Positions 25,780 through 35,991 of a DNA stretch of 64,000 nt are shown piece by piece. This DNA is from Albugo candida. Lineage: Eukaryota > Oomycota > Peronosporomycetes > Albuginales. The stretch is taken from assembly GCA_040437565.1 (NCBI GenBank), contig JBDOQK010000006.1, positions 310,001-374,000 on the forward strand, given 5' to 3'. The notes below the pieces were generated by a model that ran no database searches, was not told the origin of the DNA, and was given only the letters and a program-made list of their open reading frames with translations. Made by a program: the position numbers and the translations under genes. How positions within the stretch are numbered: the stretch's first letter is position 1; the number at the start of each line of letters is the position of its first letter.

Positions 25780-27332
25780 CTAGCTCCATTTTGTTCGTGT
25801 CCAAAGACCTCCATTTCCGTTAGCGGGCTGTTGTGCGGCGTTTTCTTCTACCTTGTGATCCGAACTTCTTTTTGCATCAACGTTTCCTTCAGAGATGGGA
25901 GGAGTATGCATTTCGGTCGCGTCGCTTTCAATCTTGATCCCGCTCTTTGAAGCATCCGAACCGAATGTCACAGATGAAGAATGATCCACAGTCGCGCGTT
26001 CCATCGTTCCATAGCTCCCCATCATCAAGCGGGGCACCGCTGAGTTAGCCTCCTTTTGCTGTGCCGCAGTAAATGTTCGAGGATTAGCTGTGGCTTCTCG
26101 GACGCCCAATATAGGTCCTTTGAATTCTGGATAATTTTTCTGGATCACGCGACCTAACGCGTGGATGCAATTGACAACCAAGGAGATGTTTTTAGAGTCA
26201 GATAGATCAATCGTTTCAAATAGGTCAAACTCTGCGACTCCGAGCTTCCGACATGCTTTGATAAAGTGTGAGATGTTTTCCATTTTTTTGAACGGGTTTG
26301 AGGCTTGCTCAATTTTGGATATCATCCCGGGAACAATTGTATTCATCAGTGTACAGAGAAGTACTCCATCTTTCAATGTAGTCTCAAAGTCATCTTTGAA
26401 TTTCTCACCTGTCACAGTTTCGATCCATATCTGGGCTTCCATTGTCGAATCTCCAGTATCGACTATGGTACAAAATACACAAGGATTCTGCGTTATTGAG
26501 GGTTTGATTAACGTCGTATCAGGCTACGAGCACTCACGCAAAGAAGCTGTAGTCTCCATTTCTTCTTCAATATCATTGTCTGACGCGACGTTCGCACTTT
26601 TCTCACTCTCAAAATCTTGTAAAATCTGTTTCACTTTTTCATTCGAAGGCGGTGGTGGTAGCGGAGGTGCACGATTGTATTTGGCTGCAACATCCGCTCC
26701 AAAAGTGACGTCATTGGAGCGGCTGATATCTAGTCGTTCCATTGTGCGTAAGCTCCCTAAACTGATAAGAGATGGGGCACTAGCAGCTTCTAATATCTTC
26801 TTCTTGGAGAAATGGCGTTCATTTTTGACAGATTCTTTGACACCGAGTTTCGGACCGTCAAAGTGTGCATAGTTTTTCTGCACTGCTCGTCCTAAGGCAT
26901 GTAGGCAGCGTACCACAAGACCTATCACAGACGGTCATAGAGAGCTCGAGCAGTTGATTGGCACTTACCTAGATCCTTTAATTCAAACAGGTCAACCGTC
27001 TCAAATAAATCAAATTCTGATACTCCGATTGTACGACATGCTTTTAGGAAATTGGATACATTCTCCATAAGTCGAAATTTGATTTTAGACTTGACTTCTA
27101 TTCTTGGAACAATGCCCGGATGTATTTTGTTGACCAGGTTACATAGAATCACACCGTCTTTCAGTCCTTCTCCAAAACTGTCACCTATCTGTAGCCCAGT
27201 GATACTTTCAACCCAATCTTGAGCATCCTTCTCCATGCCATAGTCGTAACGTTCAGTGGCGCGTTGGGCTAGTTCCGCGTCCAAACCATACCCGCCACCG
27301 CGCACTTTGATGATGTCACCCGTCATGATCAC
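25780..27332 (-). CDS. tandem calponin-homology (transgelin-like) protein
   Basis: Three exons fit: 27332-26969, 26921-26538 and 26462-25780, totalling 476 residues. The protein is an internal duplication. Each half has a type-3 calponin-homology domain (WVESITGLQIGDSF..LKDGVILCNLVNKI and WIETVTGEKFKDDF..LKDGVLLCTLMNTI) followed by a conserved linker (GPKLGVKES / GPILGVREA) and a calponin-type tail (LRTMERLDIS.. / YGTMERATVD..). Transgelins and calponins bundle F-actin in the cytoplasm; two units in one chain could crosslink filaments. A proline run (PPLPPPP) separates the halves and may bind profilin or SH3 partners, but that is inference. Introns are 47 and 75 nt. Confidence 0.85.
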
Positions 27333-27984
27333 TTTAGATAATAATGAATCAACTTTTCGAGTTTGATTTACACCTGTGTCCCTGATCCGAGTACGATTAC
27401 GTGACGGTTACTCTCTCTCTCACCTGTTCTTTACATTATCGAGGCACATATCGGAGTATTACTGACCTAACAGTCCCTCATTTCCTATTCTATCTTATTT
27501 TTTGCGTTGGAGGCTTGAGCGAATCGAGATGTTTACCATCAGAACGCATGAGTCATCTTATGATAGAATGAGGTGTTACGGAACTTCGTTGGAAGGTAGT
27601 ACATCATGGTAATTTCAATAAAGGCAGAGCTTCTTATCAGAGTCGACTACAATTGGGTCGAGTATCCGCTTGTCTACGCTGTCGACATTTTGACCACAAT
27701 CAGGCGAGTACAACCACACTCGAAAAGTACTTAGTATAAAAGGTGAAAGTCGCCGTGACTCAAGCAATGTTTCTTAAAGGCAATAGCAAGACCGTTTTAT
27801 CCTATCGGGTATTGGCAGCTGTTGTTCTAGGACGAATGTCAGCATATTCTTTGATGTGGCATTCCATCAATCTTTCTGGGTGTTGCAATGTGCTGTATCA
27901 GCTCTTAAGCTATAGAGTACTAGTCTTAAGAATATATAAGGTGGATGGAAAACGAATCCTGCATTTCGCTTGTGATGAATGCCA
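27333..27984. other. intergenic, CH-protein start to sirtuin end
   Basis: About 650 bases with no supported gene. A TATA-like TATAAAAG occurs near 27735. A plus-strand frame from 27743 runs into the antisense of the sirtuin and is not credible as a gene. It should hold the promoter of the CH protein and the 3' end of the sirtuin gene. Confidence 0.4.
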
Positions 27985-29150
27985 TCACAACTCTGTGACG
28001 ACCAAAGAATTCGCTTGTACCAGCTCAAGCTGGACACCATCGAGCAATTCAGTACACCCATTTTGAAAACGTTCTTGACATAATAAATCCGCGCGTGTCG
28101 GACCAAAATTGATGATACCGATGTGAATTTTTTTCAGATGAGCTTGGTTGACTAAGCGTAACGCCGAGTATACTTGCAATGAAGATCCTATCACCAGAAG
28201 TGCCTGTGCATCGTCGACGATTTCAGCTGATCGTTGGCGCACATGTTTTGTCATGTTTTCTCCAAAGAAAATAACACTGCCAGATAACACGTTTAAAATC
28301 GGCATGATACTTTCTCATGATAGAATCTTACTGTGGTTTCATTATATTTCCGCATTGAGGACAAGACGGGTAGTGAAAATGTTTATAATCTGTGAACTGC
28401 AATCCGAAAAGGTTGAATAGACACTCCTATGGTACGCAATAGGATATTTACCTCAACATCTCCATCTGGATTTACTCGATCTTCACTTGAGGATACATCA
28501 CCAGCGTCCTCCTGTATATTTTTTTCCATCCAAATCTCCATGTTGGGATTTAGCTCGAGCAAAAGTTCTTGGAAAAAATCTCTCTGAATGTTGTGATGAC
28601 ACGCAATGCATTCTACTTCATGCAACGCTCCGTGAAGCTCGCATACATTAGTCGACCCGCTTTTGGTATGCAATCTATCGACGTTTTGTGTGATGATACT
28701 GGAAACGATACCTTGCTTTTGCAGATAAGTGAGGCTCTTGTGGGCAAGATTTGGCTTCGTCATGGAGAATTTTGGCCATCCTAATAAGCTGCGGGCCCAA
28801 TATCGTTGACGATATTCATGTTGTTGAACAAACTATAACGAAACAAATTCGTAAATATATGCACTTGCTAGTGTAACATATCCTACTTGCTGATACTGGA
28901 TAGGCTTGAAGTCTCTATTACGTCGATATACACCATTAGGACCGCGGTAATCTGGAATTCCAGAATCGGTTGAGATGCCAGCACCAGTAAGAATAACTGT
29001 GTTACTATTCCCACGCTCCAAAAAGTACCTAAGCCGATGAATTTCGGATTCTAGAGACGCTACGCTAGAAGCTAGTCCTTTTGATGCCATGGCAGGTAGC
29101 TTAATTGCCTCTTTGTTGGTACCACATACGAGCAACATTTTATGTAGCAC
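27985..29150 (-). CDS. SIRT4: SIRT4-like class II sirtuin (NAD+-dependent deacylase/ADP-ribosyltransferase)
   Basis: Four exons fit in phase: 29150-28887, 28832-28452, 28396-28332, 28276-27985, for 333 residues. All sirtuin hallmarks are present: the NAD-binding [28 protein letters not shown] with the ribose-binding region, catalytic His in CELHGALHE, zinc ligands CIAC and CPQC, and the [12 protein letters not shown] / NFGPTRAD nucleotide-binding end. IRQRYWAR-type (here [14 protein letters not shown]) and KPHVIFFGEN segments match SIRT4 more than other classes. SIRT4 enzymes act in mitochondria on acyl-lysines and metabolic enzymes. The N-terminal 40 residues (basic, few acids) could be a targeting peptide, but no cleavage site is clear. 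A 60-residue acidic insert lies between the Zn Cys pairs. Confidence 0.88.
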
Positions 29151-29207
29151 ATCAGACTTACTGCATAATCAATGTGAAAATGGTCAGCTGATATCGATTA
29201 CCTCGTT

Positions 29208-29903
29208 ATCGATTAACTTATTTCACTCACGTGCTATGTCTTCATGCAGAAAAGTTGTCCATGTGTAGCAAGAGAGATTACATGAAGCAATGAAGATGCT
29301 ACAATTTCTTATTGATAATCTTAGCCTCGTCACCCATTCACATGACGCATTGGGTTCGTGCCTCTGACAATGAAATATTTGCTTACAGCGAGTAATGCGA
29401 CAATCATTCAGACCACAATTCACAAAATCATTTCATGTTCAAGTACTCGTAAACTACAACATCATTTCAAGTCGATGACGCACAAACTGCACCTCCATAC
29501 AGCTGNNNNNNNNNNNNNNNNNNNNNNNNNNNNNNNNNNNNNNNNNNNNNNNNNNNNNNNNNNNNNNNNNNNNNNNNNNNNNNNNNNNNNNNNNNNNNNN
29601 NNNNNATCGATTAACTTATTTCACTCACGTGCTATGTCTTCATGCAGAAAAGTTGTCCATGTGTAGCAAGAGAGATTACATGAAGCAATGAAGATGCTAC
29701 AATTTCTTATTGATAATCTTAGCCTCGTCACCCATTCACATGACGCATTGGGTTCGTGCCTCTGACAATGAAATATTTGCTTACAGCGAGTAATGCGACA
29801 ATCATTCAGACCACAATTCACAAAATCATTTCATGTTCAAGTACTCGTAAACTACAACATCATTTCAAGTCGATGACGCACAAACTGCACCTCCATACAG
29901 CTG
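29208..29903. repeat. 100-N gap (29506-29605) with 298-bp direct duplicate on each side
   Basis: 29208-29505 and 29606-29903 appear identical. They lie in the intergenic DNA between the sirtuin 5' end and the 3' end of the next minus-strand gene. Small frames appear twice because of it. This is most likely an unmerged contig overlap. Confidence 0.88.
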
Positions 29904-29921
29904 ACTCATGTTCCATACCAG

Positions 29922-32900
29922 CTATAAGAAGTCGATCAAAGACTTGAGATCTGCGCTAATCTGACGAAAAAAGCCTTCGTAATTATACTTATGAAACGAT
30001 CGATTTAGTATTAGTCGTCTCAATGATAAAGCGATAAAACGTACCTCAAAAATGTAATCGATCTGTTGAGGAGGAACGATGGCGTGCTTGTTTTCTTTTG
30101 TAGAATCCTGGTATTAATCGAAAACATCAACTAAAATTTCTGGACTGCTTCAAAAGAGAGAATGGCACTGACCTTAAGTCGGTCGACCACATTAATTACA
30201 ATTCCAAGCGTACCCTTGAGATTCTGGACAAGATGTGATAAACTGTTTTGATGCAAATCCATTTGTGAACTCATTTGCGCCATATACTCACCGTGAGTGA
30301 GAATGGCGGTGGATGGGGACTTATTCATTGCTCCAAAGCGTGTCACGACGGCATTGAAAGATTCTACGGCCACATTCGCTGCTCTTCCACCCATGGTGCT
30401 TGCAACGTATTCTCTGTCTGCATCTTTTTGTAATTGAGGCATCGCTAGTCTTATGCCATCCCGCATATTGTTGCAATCGGTCAGAAGCTGCTTGTAATTT
30501 GTCATCAAAGTGTCGAGGTCGCGGTCGAAAGCACTGAGTATGGCGTCCAGACGACGATAGACAGATAGTAAGCCCAAGAAGCATTTTTCTTCACTAACCA
30601 GTCGATCATGGAGAACAAGGATGCAGTTTCTGGTACACGTGAGATATTTGCGCAGGTTCTGAGTGAGTTGCGTACTGTGACAACGCATTCGAATCAGCAG
30701 ATCACTGTGGCATGAAACACGTAAGGTATCGTATATGGAACAGAGTACAATAAAGGCATCGAAATCCCCTTCCTCAATGACGCAGGTATGAGTAGATGTA
30801 CGTACTCCCCAAGAAAGCTGGCCAATCCGTTGCACCGATTGTCTCACAAGCAAAAGTACGTCCATCACTCCAATGCCAGAGCCATTTCCTGACGTCGAAG
30901 AGNNNNNNNNNNNNNNNNNNNNNNNNNNNNNNNNNNNNNNNNNNNNNNNNNNNNNNNNNNNNNNNNNNNNNNNNNNNNNNNNNNNNNNNNNNNNNNNNNN
31001 NNGACGATAGACAGATAGTAAGCCCAAGAAGCATTTTTCTTCACTAACCAGTCGATCATGTAGAACAAGGATGCAGTTTCTGGTACATGTGAGATATTTG
31101 CGTAGGTTCTGAGTGAGTTGCGTACTGTGACAACGCATTCGAATCAGCAGATCACTGTGGCATGAAACACGTAAGGTATCGTATATGGAACAGAGTACAA
31201 TAAAGGCATCGAAATCCCCTTCCTCAATGACGCAGGTATGAGTAGATGTACGTACTCCCCAAGAAAGCTGGCCAATCGGTGCACCGGATTGTCTCACAAG
31301 CAAAAGTACGTCCATCACTCCAATGCCAGAGCCATTTCCTGACGTCGAAGAGCTCGTAGATGATGCAGATGAAAGGATAGTCGGTTCGACAACGGGAGCA
31401 TCATCCTCTGCAGTATCGGAATCACGAGGGCTTGACGAGTCGTCGGTTTTGAAATTTTTCCTATGAATCAATTCCCCTTTCTTCCCTCCAACTGCCCATG
31501 ACATGAGATTAGCTGCACTCGAAAGTAGAGAAGTAGAGGAATCGGGCACAGGTGGATACTTGCCAGCACTGTTACGCTGCATTTTTTTGTGATCGTCTTC
31601 ACTTCTCAATAGTTCGACAGCTCGCCGTGTATGGCGTTCTTTCTGGTATACTTCCATCGTCAAAGTCTGATTCGTCGGTTTGTTATCATCATTGACTTTA
31701 TCCGGTGCGGGAAGGGCAAGAACAGCCTTCGAGGCGTTTCCACTGCTATCGCCGGATTCAAGTAACTGGTTTCCATCAAGCATTTCAAAGCGTGGTCCTG
31801 GCACATTCTCTATGTAAGCGGTTCCGAGCGTCGCGAATACGTGTCTACATATTGAGCTGTTCTCTTTGACCCAAAGTCCTGTTGATTCGCGAAATTGTTT
31901 GTACAATTTTTGTACATAAACAGGATCCGCATTTGCTTTGATTCGTTGAATTGGCTCCATACAAGCTCCAAAGTCGTGTGCGATGTAGTTTTCTAATGGG
32001 AGTACTTTGCTAAAACTCCATCGCCAGGCTCTTTCTTGGTTTGGTTTCAATTGATCGAGTTCACGTACACCAATCTGCGTCAACGAGCTCACAAGTTTGC
32101 TAATCTCAGCCTGCACACCTTCTAATGAAGTCATCAATCGCCGAACTTCTTGTCCACCTGGTCCATAAACCAGCAAATCGCCACCAGGTCCAGCGAGTTG
32201 ACGTGCCTTGCGACATGAGACGAGTAAGTCCGCAAGCAGTTTGAGCAAACCGTGTATTCGAGTGAAAGTTTCATAGGCTGTTACGATCGAGTCAGATCGC
32301 AATGCCACAACACCTGAATTGCTTTGCGTCAGGTAATCCACGGCAGTCACTGCATTTGATTTTGTTTGATCTATTGCTGAAGACCGTCGGGAATTCCTTG
32401 TCAATACAGCTGGAATCACTGGTTGTGCTTGTTCGTCGCAAAATACAGCTGTGCTATTCAGCTCCGCTTCTTCCTCGTCGGTGATTTGTAGGGGATGCAT
32501 TCCGTCTCGCTGATACGTCGGTCCTTCGGGAAATAGCGTCCTATCAAAAACATGTGAGGTTGGCCTCAGCGAGCAGAGACGCAGCAAAGATCGACGTACT
32601 TGAATGAATTCGTTGTCAACAAAACCTGTAGCATCTGACCCGCTTTCGTTTGCATTGCATCCTTCAAAACTATGTTGTTAGCCAGAATCTATACAAGAAG
32701 TGTAGTCTATACCTTCATCCCTGAATGTTGTTGTATACGAAGGTTGCTGATGGTACAATCTGCAGGCGTATTGGGCGTATTCCTCAAAACGTAAAATAGA
32801 AACTGAACTCCATGCATCAATCCATCAATTCCTCTTGCTTCCAATGTTTGAAGTTGTTCTCGTGCGGATGAATGTGCTCTCTCCGCTTCAATTGTTGGCA

Positions 32901-33447
32901 AAACTCGTGTCTCAATAACATTCCGGACATCTTTAAGTGTTCCAATCAGCGAGCGTTCGCCCGAGCCAGAATGAAATAAGCCTTGTTGCCCGTGTTGTAG
33001 CCGTAAGATATAGGTGTGACGTCTTCTTACATCATTCAAGATGCTTTCAGTGGTGCATGTGGCTGGTGCTAACGTTCGCATCGCCCAGTCTTTAAACTCT
33101 TCGAGCAACAATGTTCGAGGGTCATTCAAATATCCGATGAAAGAAAAACGCTCATAGCGTTCTCGCTGATACGCACAAATTGTCGAGATAATACCTTCAG
33201 CTGGATTACGCAAAAGCCCTACGACGTCCTGCATTTTGCGCATAAAAGAATGCTCATCAAAATCAGTCGGAGTCGGACGATACGTCGGATAAAATTTGTC
33301 TGGGTCCATTTTAAGCTGAATAGGAAGGTCTTCCTCGCCACATTCCATGCTTTCGCAAAATGCTTTATGTATGAATCGCATCTGTTCGGCTTCCAGAGAA
33401 GAGTACGATGTGCTCCATGGATTTAGACGTACGCCCCAAGCGGACAT
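29922..33447 (-). CDS. large conserved-looking protein of unknown family
   Basis: I can chain five exons in phase: 33447-32713, 32688-32600, 32540-30173, 30107-30045, 29960-29922. After removing the 450-nt gap duplication (150 codons) the product is about 947 residues. It is mostly predicted-helical and soluble with no clear signal peptide or membrane segment. Visible features: NIVLKDAMQTKAGQMLQVLL in exon 2, a Ser/Lys-rich variable region near 31380-31600, and helical C-terminal repeats of Leu/Gln (SQMDLHQNSLSHLVQNLKG). I do not recognise a catalytic motif or a named domain. Exon 2 replaces a competing frame at the same place because its phase fits both neighbours. The intron 32599-32541 begins GTACGTC. 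The family could be a tether or scaffold component, but nothing in the sequence proves it. Confidence 0.7.
30553..31352. repeat. 100-N gap (30903-31002) with 350-bp near-identical duplicate on each side
   Basis: 30553-30902 and 31003-31352 have equal length but are not identical. Three single differences (for example 30611 g against 31061 t) are all synonymous in the minus-strand frame. A short cluster near 30825/31275 changes three residues (VQR against GAP). One copy plus the gap is 450 nt, or 150 codons. The pattern suits two haplotypes joined end to end. Confidence 0.85.
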
Positions 33448-33953
33448 ATCAGCTTACAAAATGTGTACCTTTGTGAAGCGGAAAAGGTTGAAATTAATTC
33501 TGGTGGAAAAGATGCCGAGTATGAGCCCGAAATTTCGAAGTGCGGCTTATGTTTTATAGAAGTCTTATGTGCGTGATGATGTATACTTGAGGATTCAGTA
33601 CGAGAAAAGGTGGACAGTATACACATGTTTGTGATGTATACTTTAGACCGAAATCAGATCACAGAGCACATTTGTGTATACATCCGATGAACAGATTAAT
33701 TGTGTTAGTAGAATGCGGACACGGAATAGTATTCGATTATGATTATGTAACTATCTTGCCTCTATATGAGATAAAAATACACCATATCGTTTGCCTTATT
33801 TCAGCAAAAGTCAAGTAAATTATTGTGTTGGTGGATGAATGTACTCACATCAGTGATGCACATGTCTTATTGCGCTATGCAGCCGCTCTAATTTAGCATT
33901 GCAGCCCCATCCTTGATCCATCAAGACTATCGGGAGCAGGATGCAACCGTCGG
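33448..33953. other. divergent intergenic region
   Basis: About 506 bases between the unknown minus-strand gene and the plus-strand hydrolase; it must hold both promoters. It is AT-rich and has no supported frame. Confidence 0.4.
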
Positions 33954-35991
33954 ATGAATATGGCCAATCGGAATCATTTGTCGAGACTGCAAAGAATGCG
34001 AAAATTTCTCAAAGGCTCAAGTGAGTGAAACCTCTTAGGAATATATGATTGAAAGACTTAGGCGATGAATAGGCGCAGTGCTGGTGCTTGGTCTTGCTGC
34101 CACGAAAGGAAGGTACTGGGATTGGGTCCCTGCCACCTATGAGCAGCTGGAGAGAGCCGAGAAGCGAATTCTACAGCGCAATATACGTGTGCCTTTTGTA
34201 ATTAGTAAAGTCGCACAACTTGGAACAGTGTTTATTCCATGCACTGGAAAAAATCCCCAGTCTGAAAAAGTGAGAGATTTAGTTCTTGTTCATGGCTTTG
34301 CCGGTGGAAATGCTTTATGGGCAGCTGTCTGTATATATTTTTTTGAAAGCATCGTGATCGATTACTTATCGCTCATCGTGTACAGAATCTGGAAGAACTA
34401 GCGAAATGCTTCAATGTGGTACGAGTTATTTTTTATTATCGTGTCTGGTAGTTTTCACAATGCCAACAATCAAGTATGCTGTGGAATGGATTGGTGTGGG
34501 TCGAAGCGATCGCCCCGATTTTGAACACACAACAGTTTGTCAATCTCGGTATTAAGTGCACTAAAATCTCAAGCTCTTTTTTTGGCATGTAGTATGATGA
34601 TGCAGATCTGTTCATTGTTGAATCATTGGAAAAATGGAGAAGGGAAATGGGCCTACGAAAATTTTGCTTTTGTGCGCATTCAATGGGTGTACGATTGCTA
34701 TGTTCTTAGATATCTATCATGCAAGTCAGAATTTACGTTTTAGGCAATTTTTGGAACATCCTATGCTATACAACATCCTGAGAGAGTCGAGGTGACATAC
34801 ATTTTGCGTGCTTCCACTATCGCACCAAACTAATTCTGAAGAATTGTAGCGTTTGGTTCTGGTGTCCCCCGCCGGTGTACCTCGACCACCTTCCTTCGAA
34901 GAAAGAAAAAAGAAAATTCAATCCCACTTCATGTATCGAGTGGCNNNNNNNNNNNNNNNNNNNNNNNNNNNNNNNNNNNNNNNNNNNNNNNNNNNNNNNN
35001 NNNNNNNNNNNNNNNNNNNNNNNNNNNNNNNNNNNNNNNNNNNNCAATCAAGTATGCTGTGGAATGGATTGGTGTGGGTCGAAGCGATCGCCCCGATTTT
35101 GAACACACAACAGTTTGTCAATCTCGGTATTAAGTGCACTAAAATCTCAAGCTCTTTTTTTGGCATGTAGTATGATGATGCAGATCTGTTCATTGTTGAA
35201 TCATTGGAAAAATGGAGAAGGGAAATGGGCCTACGAAAATTTTGCTTTTGTGCGCATTCAATGGGTGTACGATTGCTATGTTCTTAGATATCTATCATGC
35301 AAGTCAGAATTTACGTTTTAGGCAATTTTTGGAACATCCTATGCTATACAACATCCTGAGAGAGTCGAGGTGACATACATTTTGCGTGCTTCCACTATCG
35401 CACCAAACTAATTCTGAAGAATTGTAGCGTTTGGTTCTGGTGTCCCCCGCCGGTGTACCTCGACCACCTTCCTTCGAAGAAAGAAAAAAGAAAATTCAAT
35501 CCCACTTCATGTATCGAGTGGCGGATTTGGCATGGAGAAGTGGAGTGACACCAATGACAATTACACGAGCGGCCGGTCCCTATGGACCGAAATTGGTACA
35601 GCGAATTCTTGAACGTCGGATTTCGTTGATGCCACCGAATAGTGCGATGCGAAATGGCGTAATCGAAATACAAGAACTCGCAGACTACATGTATCAAAAT
35701 TGGGCACTCAAAGCATCTGGAGAAAGACTCATTGCAACACATTTGGCGCCTGGAGCACTTGCTGTCCGACCTTTGATCGATGAGCTGACGCCGAAAAACA
35801 TAAAAATGCCCATCACATTCATTTATGGTGAGTATGACTGGATGGACTATCATCATGGTTTAGAGATTATTGAGAAATTTCAAGCACAAGGACTGTCAGC
35901 TTCTTTGCATCGTGTTGAAGATGCTGGACACCTTCCATTTTTAGACAATCCTCAACATTTCAATAAAATAGTCATAGAGGCGTTGCTGTAG
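33954..35991 (+). CDS. alpha/beta hydrolase, ABHD4/ABHD5 (CGI-58)-like, interrupted by a gap duplication
   Basis: Seven exons fit: 33954-34020, about 34079-34326, 34386-34418, 34475-34534, 34593-34688, 34744-34791, then the last exon, whose complete copy is 35428-35991 (its start is repeated at 34850-34944 before the gap). Collapsing the repeat gives about 371 residues. The fold is shown by VLVHGFAGGNALWAA (oxyanion loop), WIGVGRSDRPDF, nucleophile elbow AHSMGA, acid region YGEYDW and DAGHLPFLDNP. The last contains the H-x4-D motif that ABHD5-type lysophosphatidic-acid acyltransferases carry. Unlike human ABHD5 (Asn), the elbow Ser is kept, so lipase activity is possible; the first elbow Gly is Ala. 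It likely acts in glycerolipid turnover at lipid droplets or membranes. The first acceptor could also be at 34073. Confidence 0.82.
34467..35522. repeat. 100-N gap (34945-35044) with 478-bp direct duplicate on each side
   Basis: 34467-34944 and 35045-35522 match over their full length by eye. Exons 4 to 6 and the start of exon 7 of the hydrolase are therefore present twice. The gene is complete only if one copy is dropped. It reads as an unmerged contig overlap. Confidence 0.9.

Noticed and set aside
27743-28066. 107-codon plus-strand frame
   Set aside because: It opens without ATG and its second half is antisense of the sirtuin's last exon.
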